A stretch of 53,755 nt of DNA, from contig MWCQ01000017.1 in the NCBI GenBank assembly GCA_002070105.1, positions 1 to 53,755 of the forward strand. Reading direction: 5' to 3'. Source of the stretch: Firmicutes bacterium ADurb.Bin193 (GTDB taxonomy: Bacteria > Bacillota > Clostridia > Monoglobales > Firm-18). Below, in pieces: positions 52,141 to 53,755 of the stretch. The translations under genes were made by a program, and so were the position numbers. The notes below the pieces were generated by a model, which had not been told where the DNA came from, did no database searches, and saw nothing but the letters and a program-made list of their open reading frames with translations. Position 1 is the first letter of the stretch. Every line of letters starts with the position of its first letter.

Positions 52141-53730
52141 TTATTTCAGGAGTTCATTTACACGAGCCTGAACTGCGTTGTAGTCATAGCCAGCAGCGGT
52201 CAGACGGTTCTTCCGGTCGGTGCCATTACCCCAGAGGCCACGGATGACCTCACGAGCAAGCTCATCCACGGTTTTTGAGGGCTTGGCGTTCACCAGCTGA
52301 AGATCAGCGGCATTGACCGGGCTGCAGATGGCGTGTTTGCCATCCTCGCTCTTATCGATCACGACACGGCTGCCGTTTACCTGAAGGACATACCAGTTCT
52401 TCGCCTTTACCCATGCCGGGATAGTCTTTCCGCTATAGTACTTCGTGCCGGTAATCTTTACGAGATCACCCTTCTTGAAGGAAGCGGAAGGCTGCGGGTC
52501 CGGCTGCGTTGGAACAGTGGGAGTCTGACCAGAACCGGTGAATCCGTTGAGCTTGGCATTTTTGATAATGGTCGGATAGTCCTTGTAAGCGATATCGGTG
52601 TCGACGTTACCGCTGATGCCGTTCACCTTGCCCGTGGACGAGCTCTGCCACATACCGAAAGCTCCGGTATAGGTCGGAGCGGAAGCCCACTGTGCCAGCC
52701 AGTGGTCAAAACGCTTCAGTTTGGAATCGTCGAGATAGTTTTTCAGCCAGTTGAGATTGCTGTACAGAGAGCAATAGAAACCGGCCTTCTCAATGGCATC
52801 ACCGAAGGCAATGACCATATCCGTCAGGACAGTCTTTCCAAGGTTCTGCTGGGTCTTGTCCTCCAGATCGAAAGCCACAGGATAGGTGAAGACACCTTTA
52901 TACTTCTGAAGGACGCTCACGACATAAGCAGCTTCCTTCTTCGCTGCCGCTACAGAGGTGGCGTAGGAGTAGAAGTAGCAGCCGATGTCGATTCCGGCCT
53001 TGAGAGCGTTTGCCACGTTCTTCTCGAAGTATCCGTCAAGACCGCAAGAGTTACCGTCAGCAGAGCCGTAGCCGAGGCGAATCATAGCGAACTTCACCCC
53101 GTCCGCCTTGACCTTGTTCCAGTCGATTTCACCCTGCCACTTGGAAACATCGATGCCTTTGACAGTAGTGTCGGTGGAAGGCGTGGTCTGCTGAGTATAG
53201 GTGACATACGGCAGCTTGCCGTGCTTCGTCCAGTTACGACGATTGTATCCAGAGACGTTCCTGTTGCAAGCGGTGATCTGGACCTTGTTGTCCCAGCGAG
53301 GGGTGCATTCGACCGCCAGTCCGTCACCCACATAGACGCCGATGTGACCTTCCATCCAGACAGCTTCACCGATCTCAATCTTGGAAAAATCGGTGGACAC
53401 ATTCTTGCAGACGGTGATCATGGTATCTGCTCCGATGTCCGGGACCCCGTTGGAAGCATAGCTGGCACCGCCGTAAATAGCATTCTTGTCTCCGGACCAG
53501 CCCCAGAGAACGCCTTTGATGAGGCAGACGCAGTCAAAGCCAAAGGTGTCGGCAGAGGCAGCGTTGATCATGGCGGTTCTGGCGGCCTGTCTGTTGTAGC
53601 TGTGGTTCTGGGTATAACGCTTCTTGTTGGTGGCCGTCATAGGCGCACCGAAGCAGCCCATCACATAGAGCGTTTTGTAGTTCTTTGCGATATTCTTGAG
53701 CTTATTCGCAAGTTCAATGTTCGTCATCAT
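52141..53730 (-). CDS. Two-enzyme phage endolysin: NlpC/P60-like peptidase plus GH25 lysozyme
   Basis: About 529 residues; ATG at 53730 chosen for its AAGGAGG spacing (alternatives within 24 bases). Residues 1-180: a papain-like peptidase/amidase domain with FDCVCLIKGVLWG (catalytic cysteine) and MEGHIGVYVGDGLAVECTP (histidine). Residues about 190-395: GH25 muramidase with VKGIDVSKWQGEIDW, AMIRLGYGSADGN and YPVAFDLEDK acidic residues. Residues about 425-480: SH3-like strand domain (KGDLVKITGTKYYSGK). The end (VDELAREVIRGLWGNGTDRK) is a CW_7/Cpl-7-type wall-binding repeat. It would cut both the sugar chain and the peptide stem of peptidoglycan at lysis. Confidence 0.93.
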   Translation of the reverse strand: MMTNIELANKLKNIAKNYKTLYVMGCFGAPMTATNKKRYTQNHSYNRQAARTAMINAASADTFGFDCVCLIKGVLWGWSGDKNAIYGGASYASNGVPDIGADTMITVCKNVSTDFSKIEIGEAVWMEGHIGVYVGDGLAVECTPRWDNKVQITACNRNVSGYNRRNWTKHGKLPYVTYTQQTTPSTDTTVKGIDVSKWQGEIDWNKVKADGVKFAMIRLGYGSADGNSCGLDGYFEKNVANALKAGIDIGCYFYSYATSVAAAKKEAAYVVSVLQKYKGVFTYPVAFDLEDKTQQNLGKTVLTDMVIAFGDAIEKAGFYCSLYSNLNWLKNYLDDSKLKRFDHWLAQWASAPTYTGAFGMWQSSSTGKVNGISGNVDTDIAYKDYPTIIKNAKLNGFTGSGQTPTVPTQPDPQPSASFKKGDLVKITGTKYYSGKTIPAWVKAKNWYVLQVNGSRVVIDKSEDGKHAICSPVNAADLQLVNAKPSKTVDELAREVIRGLWGNGTDRKNRLTAAGYDYNAVQARVNELLK

Positions 53731-53755
53731 TGTGCTCATCCTCCTTTTCAGCACG

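Larger units (their letters stand above)
46824..53755. mobile_element. Prophage B, inserted in hsdM (partial)
   Basis: The element starts where hsdM similarity ends (about 46825) and continues past the window. From about 47.8 kb its base composition is clearly richer in GC than the defence region to the left. It carries two large serine recombinases next to the boundary, a SHOCT-like and an HTH/zinc protein, and an endolysin, that is, the integrase-lysis end of a phage. Serine integrases do not need long identical attachment sites, so only a few bases may be shared at both ends. Confidence 0.8.

Noticed and set aside
1-53755. CRISPR arrays, tRNA, rRNA and riboswitches
   Set aside because: No regularly spaced direct repeats of CRISPR type, and no recognisable cloverleaf, rRNA or riboswitch core were seen on reading; covariance searches could not be run.

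Overview
The window looks like chromosome from a low-to-mid GC Firmicute of class Clostridia. Supporting this are AGGAGG-type ribosome sites throughout, Gram-positive signal peptides and a lipobox, copper-amine-oxidase-like 'stalk' domains on secreted proteins, a SpoIIID-like regulator and clostridial prophage gene content. No rRNA, tRNA or CRISPR array was found. Roughly half of the window is mobile DNA. LAYOUT: (A) 1-21.0 kb, almost all on the minus strand, is part of a siphovirus-type prophage. Read in its own direction (right to left) it has an XRE repressor and ImmA/IrrE-like peptidase (20.9-19.8 kb), and an early operon with a DeoR-like HTH protein, SNF2 helicase, two unknown proteins, family A DNA polymerase, SpoIIID-like regulator, DUF4406 protein, P4-type primase-helicase, VRR-NUC nuclease and DUF1492 protein. 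Packaging genes follow: HNH endonuclease, small terminase, two DNA methyltransferases, large terminase, portal and the start of a ClpP-type prohead protease cut by the window edge. Many genes overlap by 4-8 bases, so translation is probably coupled. No integrase for this phage is visible. (B) 21.1-27.9 kb, plus strand, is the most interesting part. A near-consensus promoter drives a small XRE regulator, a C5 cytosine methyltransferase, an unassigned protein with a possible nuclease core, a ParB-like DGNRR protein, an SNF2-type helicase and a DUF3883 protein. The genes are tightly packed and look like a restriction or defence operon that I cannot match to a named system. (C) 28.0-37.9 kb, plus strand, is a cell-envelope region: a multispanning LuxR-type regulator, small membrane proteins, a lipoprotein, two proteins with copper-amine-oxidase-like domains (one with a zincin HELTH motif, one with a FecR domain) and a beta-propeller plus LamG protein. 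(D) 38.0-46.8 kb is a worn defence island. It holds a truncated HTH gene, a broken abiEi-like antitoxin between two copies of a 14-bp-arm inverted repeat, a DUF1413 protein, a giant DUF4011/DUF3320 helicase-nuclease frameshifted inside its Walker A motif, an orphan type I specificity domain, an XRE regulator and an hsdM gene cut just before its SAM-binding motif. (E) 46.8-53.8 kb is a second, visibly more GC-rich prophage inserted in hsdM. It has an attachment-proximal pair (a protein with an RNxxxH HEPN-like motif and a 61-residue partner), two overlapping large serine recombinases, a SHOCT-like protein, an HTH/zinc protein paralogous to one in prophage A, and a two-enzyme endolysin; it runs off the right edge. 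HOW THEY WORK TOGETHER: prophage A carries its own replication and packaging genes plus two methyltransferases that may protect its DNA. Region B could be cargo of that prophage or a neighbouring host island. Regions D and E show a host type I restriction system inactivated by prophage insertion, possibly reversibly. All functions are read from motifs and gene order; no database search was run.
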